DNA of 64,000 nt. It comes from a virus. A model generated the notes under the pieces. It was given only the letters and a program-made list of their open reading frames with translations. It was not told the DNA's origin and did no database searches. Where the stretch lies: positions 1 through 64,000 of the IMG/VR virus record IMGVR_UViG_3300026488_000025; one strand, given 5' to 3'. Every line of letters starts with the position of its first letter. Position 1 is the stretch's first letter. A program made the position numbers and the translations under genes. This document shows positions 1-7,908 of the stretch, one piece after another.

Positions 1-20
1 TTTATTATAGGAGTTCTACA

Positions 21-761
21 ATGAACCACTACACATACGAAATCACAAAAATATCAATACAAAAGCACTACATAGGTACTCGCTCATCAAAAATCGAACC
101 TGAGCAAGATATAGGGTATATATACTTTTCCTCTAGCACAGATAAAGAGTTTATGCAAGACCAGAAGACCAACCCATCAGATTACATCTATAATGTGCTT
201 TCTAAATTCAATACACGAGAAGAAGCAATACAACACGAAATAGATTTACATAAAGAGTTCAATGTAGGAGTAAATGAGAATTACTTCAATAAAGTAAGAC
301 AAACATCCACTGGTTTCAATTCTGGTGGAATACCAAAGAACACTGCACACAAACAATTAATATCAGATTCCAATAAACGCACAAAAAATTCAGATGAATG
401 GAAGAATAGTGTAGGTAAAATAACAAGAAGCAAGCTGGTTATAGCGACAAAGAAATTGTGGGAGAATAGAGAGTATAGAGAGAAACAAATAAATTCGCAT
501 AAAGGTAAATGCACGGGTTTGATGCATAGTACCAATAAACCCATTGGCATATATAACGAATTTGGAGAACATATCTTTACTGTCCTATACGATATAGTTG
601 GTAGTTTGGATTTACTAGGATACCCAGGTAAACAATTCCAATCCACATTATATAGGGGTACGAAACTCTATTCTAGCAATAGAGAGTGTGACATAGGTAA
701 ATACAAAAATAGCAAATATTATTACCTAAAAGGTTGGTATGCTAAACATTTAAAGAGTTAA
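21..761 (+). CDS. GIY-YIG homing endonuclease (free-standing)
   Basis: 246 aa. The N-terminus holds a GIY-YIG-like core: YEITK near residue 5, then HYIGTRSSK near residue 15, and a later segment with a conserved Glu-rich helix (TREEAIQHEIDLHKEF, about residues 66-81), as in phage Seg-type nucleases. The C-terminal half is probably DNA-binding. The GGAG ribosome site lies just before the ATG, and the leader end TATAGGAGTTCT resembles that of the endonuclease at 23576. It lies opposite to, and overlaps by 20 bp, the 3' end of a truncated DNA ligase gene, so it probably inserted there. The family makes site-specific double-strand breaks that spread its own gene. Confidence 0.75.
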   Translation: MNHYTYEITKISIQKHYIGTRSSKIEPEQDIGYIYFSSSTDKEFMQDQKTNPSDYIYNVLSKFNTREEAIQHEIDLHKEFNVGVNENYFNKVRQTSTGFNSGGIPKNTAHKQLISDSNKRTKNSDEWKNSVGKITRSKLVIATKKLWENREYREKQINSHKGKCTGLMHSTNKPIGIYNEFGEHIFTVLYDIVGSLDLLGYPGKQFQSTLYRGTKLYSSNRECDIGKYKNSKYYYLKGWYAKHLKS

Positions 762-1530
762 TCAAACCGTTTGATATACTTCTAGGTAGTACTTTATTGT
801 CGCTATTTAGAATTTTTTCCAATTCTTTGATGGTTTCTGGAGATTTCTTATATAATTCAGAAAGATGTTCAAATAATGGTTCATCTAAAACAATAGTTAA
901 TTCTCCGATTAACACATACCCATCTATTTCCATTGTTTTTATATCAGATTCAATCAACGGAAATTCTTGTTCTTCGCCGCTTCTTGACATCATAACAGTA
1001 TTAGAAGGTTCGCATATAGCACTTCTGTATTGCCCATCCATTTTACATTGAGAATAAACTTTCTGATTAAAGTCGATGTTCTTTTCAACATTTTTCTTCG
1101 TACCAATATCACATCTTTCATATGGTGGTTTAACGATAAGGCCTTTCCATACTTTGTTGGCAGTTGTACGACCTACATTTACTTTTAAATCACGACCTAT
1201 AATCTTCTCTATGATGATAGCATCTGATTCTGATACACAACTAAGAATATATTCTAAGCGTTCGATAGCCTTGTTGCCTGTTACTGCTCGTGTACAAAAT
1301 TCATTCTCTAAGATGTCAAGTGCATTTATTAATGAAATAGGACGACCTGATTGAGGTGTGTAGTTGATGTTCTTCATACTGATATTATATGTATGCGAAA
1401 CTTTGTCTAATGCCATTTTGAATAATCTTTTTACTGTGTCATTGTCTTGGTATTTCTTCAATACACCTAGTTTGTAGTTAGAACCATTTTCTAAATTAAG
1501 TTCTTCTAATATTTCAGTCATTTCTTTCAT
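742..1530 (-). CDS. 30: DNA ligase, N-terminal part only (T4 gp30-like)
   Basis: 262 aa against about 490 in T4. It matches the T4 ligase N-terminus: TRAVTGNKAIE (residues 80-90), RDLKVNVGRTTANKVWKGLI (113-132) and the adenylation motif KMDG with the active-site Lys at 163. Motif III (GELTIVLDEP) follows. The protein stops right after SISNGLINSL, which matches the SNGIANKSL motif in T4. Motifs IV, V and the OB domain are missing. The stop is overlapped by an opposing homing endonuclease gene. The second half could lie left of position 21, outside the window, giving a split ligase; if not, the ligase is broken. It is transcribed from the promoter at 1545-1580. Confidence 0.85.
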   Translation of the reverse strand: MKEMTEILEELNLENGSNYKLGVLKKYQDNDTVKRLFKMALDKVSHTYNISMKNINYTPQSGRPISLINALDILENEFCTRAVTGNKAIERLEYILSCVSESDAIIIEKIIGRDLKVNVGRTTANKVWKGLIVKPPYERCDIGTKKNVEKNIDFNQKVYSQCKMDGQYRSAICEPSNTVMMSRSGEEQEFPLIESDIKTMEIDGYVLIGELTIVLDEPLFEHLSELYKKSPETIKELEKILNSDNKVLPRSISNGLINSLNV

Positions 1531-1544
1531 TGAGTATCCTTTTC

Positions 1545-1580
1545 TCTTTATATGTAATATTATAACATATCTTTACTTAA
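1545..1580 (-). promoter_or_regulatory. early/middle-type promoter before ligase
   Basis: Reading on the minus strand: TTAAG box, then ATGTTATAATATTAC and an AT-rich start region. TG-N-TATAAT is an extended -10. This is the reference copy of a motif found about 20 times in the window. Confidence 0.75.
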
Positions 1581-1587
1581 AGCCTTC

Positions 1588-1800
1588 TTAACTTATGGTA
1601 CAAGAGCCAGAATTGTCTTCTTTTTTATATTTTATCATAGCTTGAGCAAAGCGCTTTTCATAATCGTATTGTTTATCTACTGTCCTAGATAGGCTCACCC
1701 CACCTTGTGGTATGTAACCCTCTTTGATTTTATTCATCACTTCCTGCACCAGATATTTTTTTATGTCATCTGATAATATGATATAATCTTCTATTTCCAT
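1588..1800 (-). CDS. hypothetical protein
   Basis: 70 aa, not recognised. It starts MEIEDYIILSDDIKKY and ends in CTIS; mixed charge, no membrane segment. The start codon abuts the stop of the upstream gene (1800), so the two are probably translationally coupled. Confidence 0.6.
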   Translation of the reverse strand: MEIEDYIILSDDIKKYLVQEVMNKIKEGYIPQGGVSLSRTVDKQYDYEKRFAQAMIKYKKEDNSGSCTIS

Positions 1801-2210
1801 TACAGCTCCAATCGGTCAAAAATTTGAGTGTCATTAACAGAATCTAACGGCGTTAAACCTAATTCCCACTCACCAGGCCAAATACTATGAATAGCTCTAC
1901 CTTCTGTTTGTGCTGGACTACCCCAACCACATTGGCTTAAACCGTATTCGCATATATGCATCACATCCATTCTATCGTGAGGAACCATATCACCATTTAA
2001 TCTATAACCAGCATATTTGAGTGAATTATAATGTGATAGAGTACTGACCATATAATCACCCTCTTTGGGTTCAATGAGATTTACTTGTTTACCAGAACGA
2101 ACTGTGGAACCCTTTATTCTATATTTTTCTGCCTGTTGTGCTTCTTTAATTTCTCTTTTTCTAGCAGCAGAAGTGTCGTTGAGAAATGCAGTGTTATCTA
2201 TTTCAAACAT
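1800..2210 (-). CDS. hypothetical protein
   Basis: 136 aa from the ATG at 2210, which overlaps the stop of the preceding gene as TAATG and has AAAGGAAAGA before it. An in-frame start further upstream would lie inside the preceding gene and is rejected. The C-terminal half is rich in Trp, Gly and His (CGWGSPAQTEGRAIHSIWPG). Not recognised. Confidence 0.65.
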   Translation of the reverse strand: MFEIDNTAFLNDTSAARKREIKEAQQAEKYRIKGSTVRSGKQVNLIEPKEGDYMVSTLSHYNSLKYAGYRLNGDMVPHDRMDVMHICEYGLSQCGWGSPAQTEGRAIHSIWPGEWELGLTPLDSVNDTQIFDRLEL

Positions 2211-2578
2211 TATTTCTTTCCTTTGAATAGGTTTATGTCGTTTATAGTACACCTTGATGTACTAAATGAGTTTCCCGGTATAAGAGAACCATTAGCATCT
2301 GTGCTACGAATAAGCAAATGGTCATCATCATACATATCAGGAATTATTTTGTATTCATTCTTCTTATAAACCCTATAATCGTATGAATCCCCTGCTTGAC
2401 ATATTACTTCTGGATAGTTTAGTCCAATAACCATAGAGATATTCAAATCTTTTCTATCGTTATCTGATTCTTTTGACCAATCATACATAAACCCAATAAC
2501 AACTAACTGAATTGCCATAATAATCCACATTGAATTCCATAATTTTCTATTTACTCTTACATCTTCTGAAGGTCTCAT
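2210..2578 (-). CDS. small membrane protein
   Basis: 122 aa. One N-terminal transmembrane segment (about residues 13-33, LWNSMWIIMAIQLVVIGFMY) is followed by a soluble domain of about 85 residues with two Cys. The topology suggests a membrane-anchored protein with the domain in the periplasm. No family recognised. Coupled to the next gene by a TAATG overlap. Confidence 0.65.
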   Translation of the reverse strand: MRPSEDVRVNRKLWNSMWIIMAIQLVVIGFMYDWSKESDNDRKDLNISMVIGLNYPEVICQAGDSYDYRVYKKNEYKIIPDMYDDDHLLIRSTDANGSLIPGNSFSTSRCTINDINLFKGKK

Positions 2579-2588
2579 TTCCTTTCCT

Positions 2589-2984
2589 TTATAACTGAAG
2601 AGCAGGATATTGCTCTAATTTTTGTTGAAAACTATCAGAAAAATATAATTCCAAATCCTGATGCCATTCTTTCTCGTATCGGTTATTTTTAGTGTACTGC
2701 TCCTTGTGGAAAGCGTACCAAGACAACCAGCTTTGTATTGCTTCATACTCTGATTCATAAAGACCGTCGCCGATGTATTTCGTACAGAAATGGCCATATT
2801 TCTTTCGTTGTGCTACTTCATTATCTGGATGAGATTTCATACCATAATGATATTTTTCTTCAGTCTTATAATATGACCATCGGTCTTCATCAGGACAAGG
2901 GTTAAGCAATTCTGTGAGTGTGTAGGTGTGTAATCCGTTTGAATTCATACTGTAATAAATTTTACCTAGTAAATTCTTATGCAT
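2589..2984 (-). CDS. hypothetical protein
   Basis: 131 aa, rich in Tyr, Trp, His and Lys; no known domain seen. The C-terminus LEQYPALQL loosely fits the recurring P-x-x-x-L ending of several small proteins here (see 29787-30829). Its start overlaps the stop of the gene at 2984-3190. Confidence 0.6.
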   Translation of the reverse strand: MHKNLLGKIYYSMNSNGLHTYTLTELLNPCPDEDRWSYYKTEEKYHYGMKSHPDNEVAQRKKYGHFCTKYIGDGLYESEYEAIQSWLSWYAFHKEQYTKNNRYEKEWHQDLELYFSDSFQQKLEQYPALQL

Positions 2985-3190
2985 TATAGACCTCTTACAG
3001 CATTATCTATATCTATTTGTAAATCATCATCTTCCAAATGTTGGAATGTGATTTGCCAGATTGCTCTAAGTGTACTTGCTTCGATGAAATCTACCAAAGT
3101 ATCTACATCTATTTCATCCTTTCTAAATCTTATTAATGCTTTCTCTGATTTTACAATTTCCAAATCTACTATATTTTGATACTCATCCAT
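2984..3190 (-). CDS. hypothetical protein
   Basis: 68 aa, acidic and mainly helical (many Asp, Glu, Ile). First gene after the promoter at 3205-3240. Not recognised. Confidence 0.6.
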   Translation of the reverse strand: MDEYQNIVDLEIVKSEKALIRFRKDEIDVDTLVDFIEASTLRAIWQITFQHLEDDDLQIDIDNAVRGL

Positions 3191-3204
3191 CTTATCTTTC
3201 CTTA

Positions 3205-3240
3205 TCTCTTTATATGTAGTATTATAACATAAGCAACCTT
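3205..3240 (-). promoter_or_regulatory. early/middle-type promoter
   Basis: Extended -10 at 3221-3226 (minus TATAAT), with CCTCTAAGG upstream. Serves the operon 3190 to 1588. Confidence 0.7.
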
Positions 3241-3288
3241 AGAGGCTACTTAAAATGACTAAAAATACTTAAATAAGAACATTAAATG

Positions 3289-4179
3289 TTATTCATTAGA
3301 TAAGAAGTAAAGTGCCATATTTTCCCAATCGTTTGGAAACTCTTCACGGACGGCAATAAGTTTTAACATACTTCTCATTGATAGAGCAGTACTATAATCT
3401 TTATTTTTCTTGATAAATTCAAGAACTTCTTTTTTGATTTTAATATCAGTATTTGGTGAAATATCTACTACAATATCTTCCATTCTCTCAATTTTTTCAT
3501 CTAATTCCATTGAAACATCTACCATCAGACTACGAGTTTTTAGTGCTGAATCAAGTTTATTACTTCTAAGGTTACTAATAAAGATAACACTACCAGTAAA
3601 GTCAAATGAATCAGGTAAATCAGATGGAATAAATCCTTCTTGTAACCAAGATATAGTTCTCTTTGAATAAGAATCTAATGCTGCTTTAAGAATGTTAAGA
3701 GCAACAGTATCTTTAAGAATCGAATCAGTATCATCGAATACTAATGTTCTATCACGATTTTCCCATAATTTTCTGTATAATGCTTTAGGTGTCATATAAC
3801 CTTTAACGATTACATAATCTTCACCTTCAATTTTCATACAACCGTTTGATAAAGTATCGAGAACACAATATGATTTACCCATACCAGCGTCTCCTGCGAT
3901 AACAGCAGATGGTAAGATACCAAGACCAACCATTTTAACAGATTTCTCCATAATATCAAATCTCTCTGCTACTGTGAACTCTGCTACTTTTGTAGGTACA
4001 TAATTTTGCGTATTAACGGCAGTCTTTGAGAATTCCTCAACGATGAACCATCCACGACTTTGAACATAAGAAACTAAAGTATCTTTATCTTTTCTACGAG
4101 CAAATACTCCACCAGTCTTACGAAACGCTGTGAACTCATTATCAACTTTACTGATTGTTACTTCTTTAATTTGTGCCAT
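3289..4179 (-). CDS. AAA+ ATPase
   Basis: 296 aa. Walker A GDAGMGKS (about residues 97-104), Walker B LVFDDTD (about 146-152), and a sensor-1-like strand VIFISNLRS (about 198-206). The N-terminal 80 residues are a separate small domain. Such P-loop ATPases are common in T4-like phages of marine bacteria and of unknown role; loader or remodeller of nucleoprotein complexes is a guess. Single-gene unit with its own promoter. Confidence 0.8.
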   Translation of the reverse strand: MAQIKEVTISKVDNEFTAFRKTGGVFARRKDKDTLVSYVQSRGWFIVEEFSKTAVNTQNYVPTKVAEFTVAERFDIMEKSVKMVGLGILPSAVIAGDAGMGKSYCVLDTLSNGCMKIEGEDYVIVKGYMTPKALYRKLWENRDRTLVFDDTDSILKDTVALNILKAALDSYSKRTISWLQEGFIPSDLPDSFDFTGSVIFISNLRSNKLDSALKTRSLMVDVSMELDEKIERMEDIVVDISPNTDIKIKKEVLEFIKKNKDYSTALSMRSMLKLIAVREEFPNDWENMALYFLSNE

Positions 4180-4221
4180 TTTTGAAACCTTTAAGTTAAT
4201 TTTGAAAGATGTTAGTCTTTC

Positions 4222-4258
4222 TCTTTATATGTAGTATTATAACATATCATAGCTTACA
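4222..4258 (-). promoter_or_regulatory. early/middle-type promoter before AAA+ ATPase
   Basis: Extended -10 at 4236-4241 (minus), with an AGCTGTAAGCT inverted repeat just upstream. Confidence 0.7.
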
Positions 4259-4271
4259 GCTTACTTAAATA

Positions 4272-4457
4272 TCAAAAATTACTTTCAATTTGTACTTTAA
4301 TTTGTTTGGTTTCGTTTTCAACTCGTTTTAAATGATTAATAGCATCAGTGGTGCTATGGGTTTCGTAATAATCATCTATATTTTCTAAAATTTCATCGTG
4401 TAGAGCTAAAGACCAATTACATCTGAGGTCTTGTAGCATTATATCTAAGAATTTCAT
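4272..4457 (-). CDS. hypothetical protein
   Basis: 61 aa, helical and acidic. It is the second gene after the late promoter at 5241-5252; its start overlaps the stop of the preceding gene. Not recognised. Confidence 0.55.
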   Translation of the reverse strand: MKFLDIMLQDLRCNWSLALHDEILENIDDYYETHSTTDAINHLKRVENETKQIKVQIESNF

Positions 4458-5221
4458 TATTTTACCTTATTAGGGTCTAATGCTGATAAATCTGATTGTT
4501 CAACTACACCTAGATATTTTAGACCTAAATCTTCGATAGGTTTCTTAGAAGCGAGACCAAGCGTATAAACACCTTTGATTTTAATATTATTTGTTACCAC
4601 TTCATTGTAGTTTAGACCTTCTGTATTATTCTTTAAGTGAGCATTAAGGAGTTTGTAATTTTTCTCTATTAATCTTTCAGCCATTTGATGATACCACTTT
4701 ATTAGAACACCTCTATCCTTTTTCATCATATATGAAATCGTTTCTATCGTATGCGTATCAGAATTTTCGTCCTCAATAGATTCATACCCTAGTTTAAATA
4801 TTTTATCTTTTAAAGAAGAGATTAACATTGCTTTAAGCTTGTCGCCTTCTTTTGAGTCACCTGGTCTAAAAGATAACCATCTACGACCACCTTGTTCTAA
4901 ATGAGTCCACAAATCTGATTCACCCTCTAATACAATATCACCTTCAAGAACCACAATAAATTCAGGTTTGATGACAATTTTTGTGAGAAGATTCGTACCA
5001 CCCTTAGTGAAAGCAGAAATCTGCTTCTTTTTACCTTGAAGCTTTATGAGATTCTTTAAACCCCTGACATCAGTAGCGTGGAACATATTGCTTTCGTATT
5101 TGTAACCTAATCTATCCATTACAGTCGATGTAAGGGGTAGAGCACCGATAGCCATTAATTGAGCAGGTTTATACATCGATTGTGATGCATCTTCAGTAAA
5201 AAAGTCTTTAAAATTTTTCAT
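4457..5221 (-). CDS. putative internal virion protein with capsid-targeting N-terminus
   Basis: 254 aa. The first residues, MKNFKDFFTE, resemble the T4 internal-protein targeting peptide MKTYQEFIAE, which the prohead protease cuts after Glu. The body (FHATDVRGLKNLIKLQ, then ISAFTKGG) resembles a conserved phage protein; an ADP-ribosyltransferase-like fold is possible but unproven. The late promoter fits packaging in the head. Likely role: a protein injected with the DNA. Confidence 0.55.
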   Translation of the reverse strand: MKNFKDFFTEDASQSMYKPAQLMAIGALPLTSTVMDRLGYKYESNMFHATDVRGLKNLIKLQGKKKQISAFTKGGTNLLTKIVIKPEFIVVLEGDIVLEGESDLWTHLEQGGRRWLSFRPGDSKEGDKLKAMLISSLKDKIFKLGYESIEDENSDTHTIETISYMMKKDRGVLIKWYHQMAERLIEKNYKLLNAHLKNNTEGLNYNEVVTNNIKIKGVYTLGLASKKPIEDLGLKYLGVVEQSDLSALDPNKVK

Positions 5222-5240
5222 ATAATCTCTCGTTTACTGA

Positions 5241-5252
5241 TATTTATAAATA
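5241..5252. promoter_or_regulatory. divergent late promoters
   Basis: The palindrome TATTTATAAATA gives TATAAATA on both strands: leftward for the gene at 4457-5221 and rightward for the 22-codon reading frame at 5284. Confidence 0.7.
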
Positions 5253-5283
5253 CTAGTGAAAATACATCAAAGGAGAACATTTA

Positions 5284-5352
5284 ATGCATCAAGTGAACGA
5301 AAGCATTGGAGATTTAGATTGGGATTCTAAATCAACACTAAGCACCTACTAG
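5284..5352 (+). CDS. 22-residue peptide
   Basis: ATG with AAAGGAGAAC 5-8 bases before it, behind a rightward late promoter. The peptide is acidic (MHQVNESIGDLDWDSKSTLS, then TY). Its stop overlaps the stop of the opposing gene at 5349 inside CTAG. Good translation signals but no known relative. Confidence 0.45.
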   Translation: MHQVNESIGDLDWDSKSTLSTY

Positions 5353-5882
5353 AACCAAGCGAGAACTTTATCGTTAGTGAGTTCAATATAACCATCTACA
5401 TACTCATTAGCTTCAGGAAAATCATCTACATCCATAATAGCTCTGTTTTTTCTATCAGCAAATGCTAAGGCTAATTTATCATCTGAAATCTTAACGAATG
5501 ACTTTTTACTTACCATTACATCTTCAAACATACCCTTAATCTTATTAATGTAGTTTTTTGTGATGACTGGTTGAACATCTTCCAATCCAGCAGAATTATA
5601 TACAACTTTATCTTCATCTTCAAAATATTCTGATAATTCAGATTTTACAAACGATTTAGGTACTAGACCAGATAAATCAGAAAGCTCTTGCTCATCGATT
5701 ACTTTTTGAATATAAGCAGGTAGAACTAAACATTCTGTGTGTAATAATGTTATACCACCAAATTTCTTATAGTCAATACCTTCTTGCATCCATTCTTCAT
5801 TGATAAGCATACTAATGTTTGCAATGTGAAAGTTACCTTTTTCCGCTAGTTCTGAGCCTAATACATATTTTTCTAAATTCAT
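5349..5882 (-). CDS. hypothetical protein
   Basis: 177 aa, acidic, no transmembrane segment; a C-terminal region with FADRKNRAIMDVDDFPEANE. Not recognised. It has its own promoter at 5900-5938. Confidence 0.6.
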   Translation of the reverse strand: MNLEKYVLGSELAEKGNFHIANISMLINEEWMQEGIDYKKFGGITLLHTECLVLPAYIQKVIDEQELSDLSGLVPKSFVKSELSEYFEDEDKVVYNSAGLEDVQPVITKNYINKIKGMFEDVMVSKKSFVKISDDKLALAFADRKNRAIMDVDDFPEANEYVDGYIELTNDKVLAWF

Positions 5883-5899
5883 TTCTTAATCCTTGTTTA

Positions 5900-5938
5900 T
5901 TGTTGAAGTATTATAACATAAGTTACCTTTAGGTAACC
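5900..5938 (-). promoter_or_regulatory. early/middle-type promoter
   Basis: -10 at 5910-5915 (minus) with a strong inverted repeat GTTACC-TAAA-GGTAAC centred about 15 bases upstream. Confidence 0.7.
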
Positions 5939-6661
5939 TTAAAGTGCCAAATGAGGGTAACATTCTTTGATATACTCATCGATTAAATTCTCCCCATCTA
6001 GGTAAGAATAATAACGCCCGCCATAGCTATAAAATCCAAATAAATCATCGAATGTAGTGCCACCTTCAGCTAGAGGCCCTAAGCGATATTCTGAGCGTTC
6101 TACCAAGAATGCACCTCTTTTTTCATCATACGAAACGGTTTCTAGGGATGCTCCACTCATCGTGTAGAGTATATCATCGATTATTTTTGTCTTTAAGGTT
6201 GCTTTAAGGTATTTTGTTCTGTATTCTTCTAAGATGCTGTCGTACAGCGATAACAACTGCTTAATAAATTCATTACAATTGCTTATACAGTAGAATCCGA
6301 TTTCTTCTTCAGGTTGTGATGCAGTTGAGATTTCTCCATTCATTGTCGGTTTAGCTCTATCTCTAGGTGTGACCATCATAATATCACAATAAATGTCATT
6401 ATACGATTCTTTTAGTAAAGGCATTGTCATCGTTAAAATATCAATTTCTCTGTGGATAGCAAACATACTGCTTACTCCATCAAGCAAAGGTTTCTTTTGT
6501 TTGCGAGTAATATAATCCTCAAAGGAATTATTAAGGTACAAATGCTTTCTCACAAGGCTGTATTTCTCACCTAGCATTTTGTAGTTCGCCGTTAAATAGT
6601 TATGAAATATTATTTGTTCTCTATAAGAAGATATAATTTCCAGTTTTTCTTCTTTCTTCAT
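5939..6661 (-). CDS. hypothetical protein ending YPHLAL
   Basis: 240 aa, mostly helical, no domain recognised. The C-terminus ECYPHLAL matches the recurring P-H-L-x-L ending of other small phage proteins here. It is coupled to the upstream gene (stop and start share 6661). Confidence 0.6.
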   Translation of the reverse strand: MKKEEKLEIISSYREQIIFHNYLTANYKMLGEKYSLVRKHLYLNNSFEDYITRKQKKPLLDGVSSMFAIHREIDILTMTMPLLKESYNDIYCDIMMVTPRDRAKPTMNGEISTASQPEEEIGFYCISNCNEFIKQLLSLYDSILEEYRTKYLKATLKTKIIDDILYTMSGASLETVSYDEKRGAFLVERSEYRLGPLAEGGTTFDDLFGFYSYGGRYYSYLDGENLIDEYIKECYPHLAL

Positions 6662-6870
6662 TATATCTCCTCCATTTCTTTAAGTCGTTCATCTGCCATT
6701 TTCTTCATTCGCTTTAAAGTTGATACCTCTAAAGCATAGTCATCCCATTCTTTAGATACACTTAACGAATATTTCATAAGCTTGTCTGCCATTCTATCAT
6801 CACTAGTTTCTTCTATCATTTCTTTAAACAATGTAAATATTTTTGAATCTGTTATCTCTAAGTATGCCAT
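6661..6870 (-). CDS. hypothetical protein
   Basis: 69 aa, highly charged helix (KRMKKMADERLKEMEEI at the end). First gene of a two-gene operon. Confidence 0.6.
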   Translation of the reverse strand: MAYLEITDSKIFTLFKEMIEETSDDRMADKLMKYSLSVSKEWDDYALEVSTLKRMKKMADERLKEMEEI

Positions 6871-6889
6871 TTGTTATCCTTTTCTCTTT

Positions 6890-6920
6890 ATATACACTAT
6901 TATAACATATAAATACTTAG
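6890..6920. promoter_or_regulatory. back-to-back promoters: early leftward, late rightward
   Basis: Minus strand: extended -10 at 6899-6904 for the gene at 6661-6870. Plus strand: TATAAATA at 6908-6915 for endonuclease VII. The two overlap, so early and late transcription from this spot would exclude each other. Confidence 0.7.
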
Positions 6921-6940
6921 AGATAACTTAAAGGGATATA

Positions 6941-7450
6941 ATGCTAGAAGAATTAAAAAATAAAGATTTAAAAGCACTCAAGGAAAAATGGCACACGGAA
7001 CAGAATAATATTTGTCCTATATTAAAGCAAGAATTCTTATTGGAAGAAATGGTTCTCGACCACCAACATAAATTGAAAGCAGAAGAACCTGATGAGAGTG
7101 GTAAAGGAATATGTCGTGGTTCAATTCAGAGATTTGCTAATGCATTAGAGGGAAAGATTGTAAATAATTTTAAGAGAATGGGTTTAGGAAAATTTATTGA
7201 TTTACCTACATTCTTGAGGAATCTAGCTGATTACTTAGAAGAAAATCATATACAAGATGAAATCAAGTACATACACCCTACGGAAGTCCGTAGAGAACCT
7301 AAGATGTCAAAGAGAAATTATAAAAAGTTGGCGAAAGAATATCACCTATCTGGAAAAAAAGCGAAATTTCCTGAATTCCCAAAGAGTGGAAAAGTTACAG
7401 TAAAACTTCGTTCGTTATTTAAGGAATTTGACATTCCTCCGTTTAATTGA
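6941..7450 (+). CDS. 49: recombination endonuclease VII (gp49)
   Basis: 169 aa. Matches T4 endonuclease VII: the His-Me finger LDHQHKL (about residues 39-45) and GICRGSIQRFANALEGKI (about 56-73). The enzyme resolves Holliday junctions and trims branched DNA before packaging, which fits its late promoter. Only one Cys is left of each zinc-binding pair of T4 (CPIL and CRGS), so the structural zinc is probably lost. The C-terminal tail is basic. Confidence 0.88.
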   Translation: MLEELKNKDLKALKEKWHTEQNNICPILKQEFLLEEMVLDHQHKLKAEEPDESGKGICRGSIQRFANALEGKIVNNFKRMGLGKFIDLPTFLRNLADYLEENHIQDEIKYIHPTEVRREPKMSKRNYKKLAKEYHLSGKKAKFPEFPKSGKVTVKLRSLFKEFDIPPFN

Positions 7451-7467
7451 TATATTATATCATAAAG

Positions 7468-7541
7468 GTGCTTAACTACCTAAGTTAATAAATTTTGTTG
7501 ATATTAGTACTCGGATTAACAAAATTTATTAACTTAAAGCA
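7468..7541. terminator. large hairpin between converging genes
   Basis: A 19-bp perfect stem (7481-7499 with 7518-7536, TAAGTTAATAAATTTTGTT) with an outer GTGCTT/AAGCAC pairing at 7468-7473 and 7536-7541. It lies between endonuclease VII and the opposing gene that ends at 7534, so it may stop transcription both ways. No clean U-tract. Confidence 0.6.
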
Positions 7542-7908
7542 CTAAATCAGGCCATCGGTCAGCCCAACCATCGAAATAACGAATCTGCCAAATAGCTAGT
7601 TCATCTTCGTTGAGTCTGTTTGTAACTGATTCCATAATGTGTGCAGCAAGTTCTCTCTCGGTTTCAAAAATAAATGTTCTTGTATCCATAGATGAAGCAA
7701 TTTGAATCGATGTTTTTTGTTGGTGTTTGTCTTGACCTATTAATGGTAAGAACTCGAGGTTTAATGTTTCATTATTCAAATCATAAGAGTAACTAAAATT
7801 ACTTAAAGCTTTTACTCTTATAATACTATTCTCCATAAACCAAAATAATTTCTTTGACTTTACAAGAGCAATTAGCTCTGTTCTATCTGTACCTAGTGTA
7901 ATTTTCAT
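7534..7908 (-). CDS. hypothetical protein ending WPDLVL
   Basis: 124 aa, alpha/beta by eye, not recognised. The end DRWPDLVL fits the P-x-L-x-L C-terminal pattern. Its start overlaps the stop of the primase-helicase gene by 4 bases, so the two are coupled. Confidence 0.6.
   Translation of the reverse strand: MKITLGTDRTELIALVKSKKLFWFMENSIIRVKALSNFSYSYDLNNETLNLEFLPLIGQDKHQQKTSIQIASSMDTRTFIFETERELAAHIMESVTNRLNEDELAIWQIRYFDGWADRWPDLVL

Noticed and set aside
742-1530. Group I intron in the ligase gene
   Set aside because: The neighbouring endonuclease is on the opposite strand and overlaps the ligase stop; no intron core is recognisable in the visible part. A free-standing insertion is simpler.
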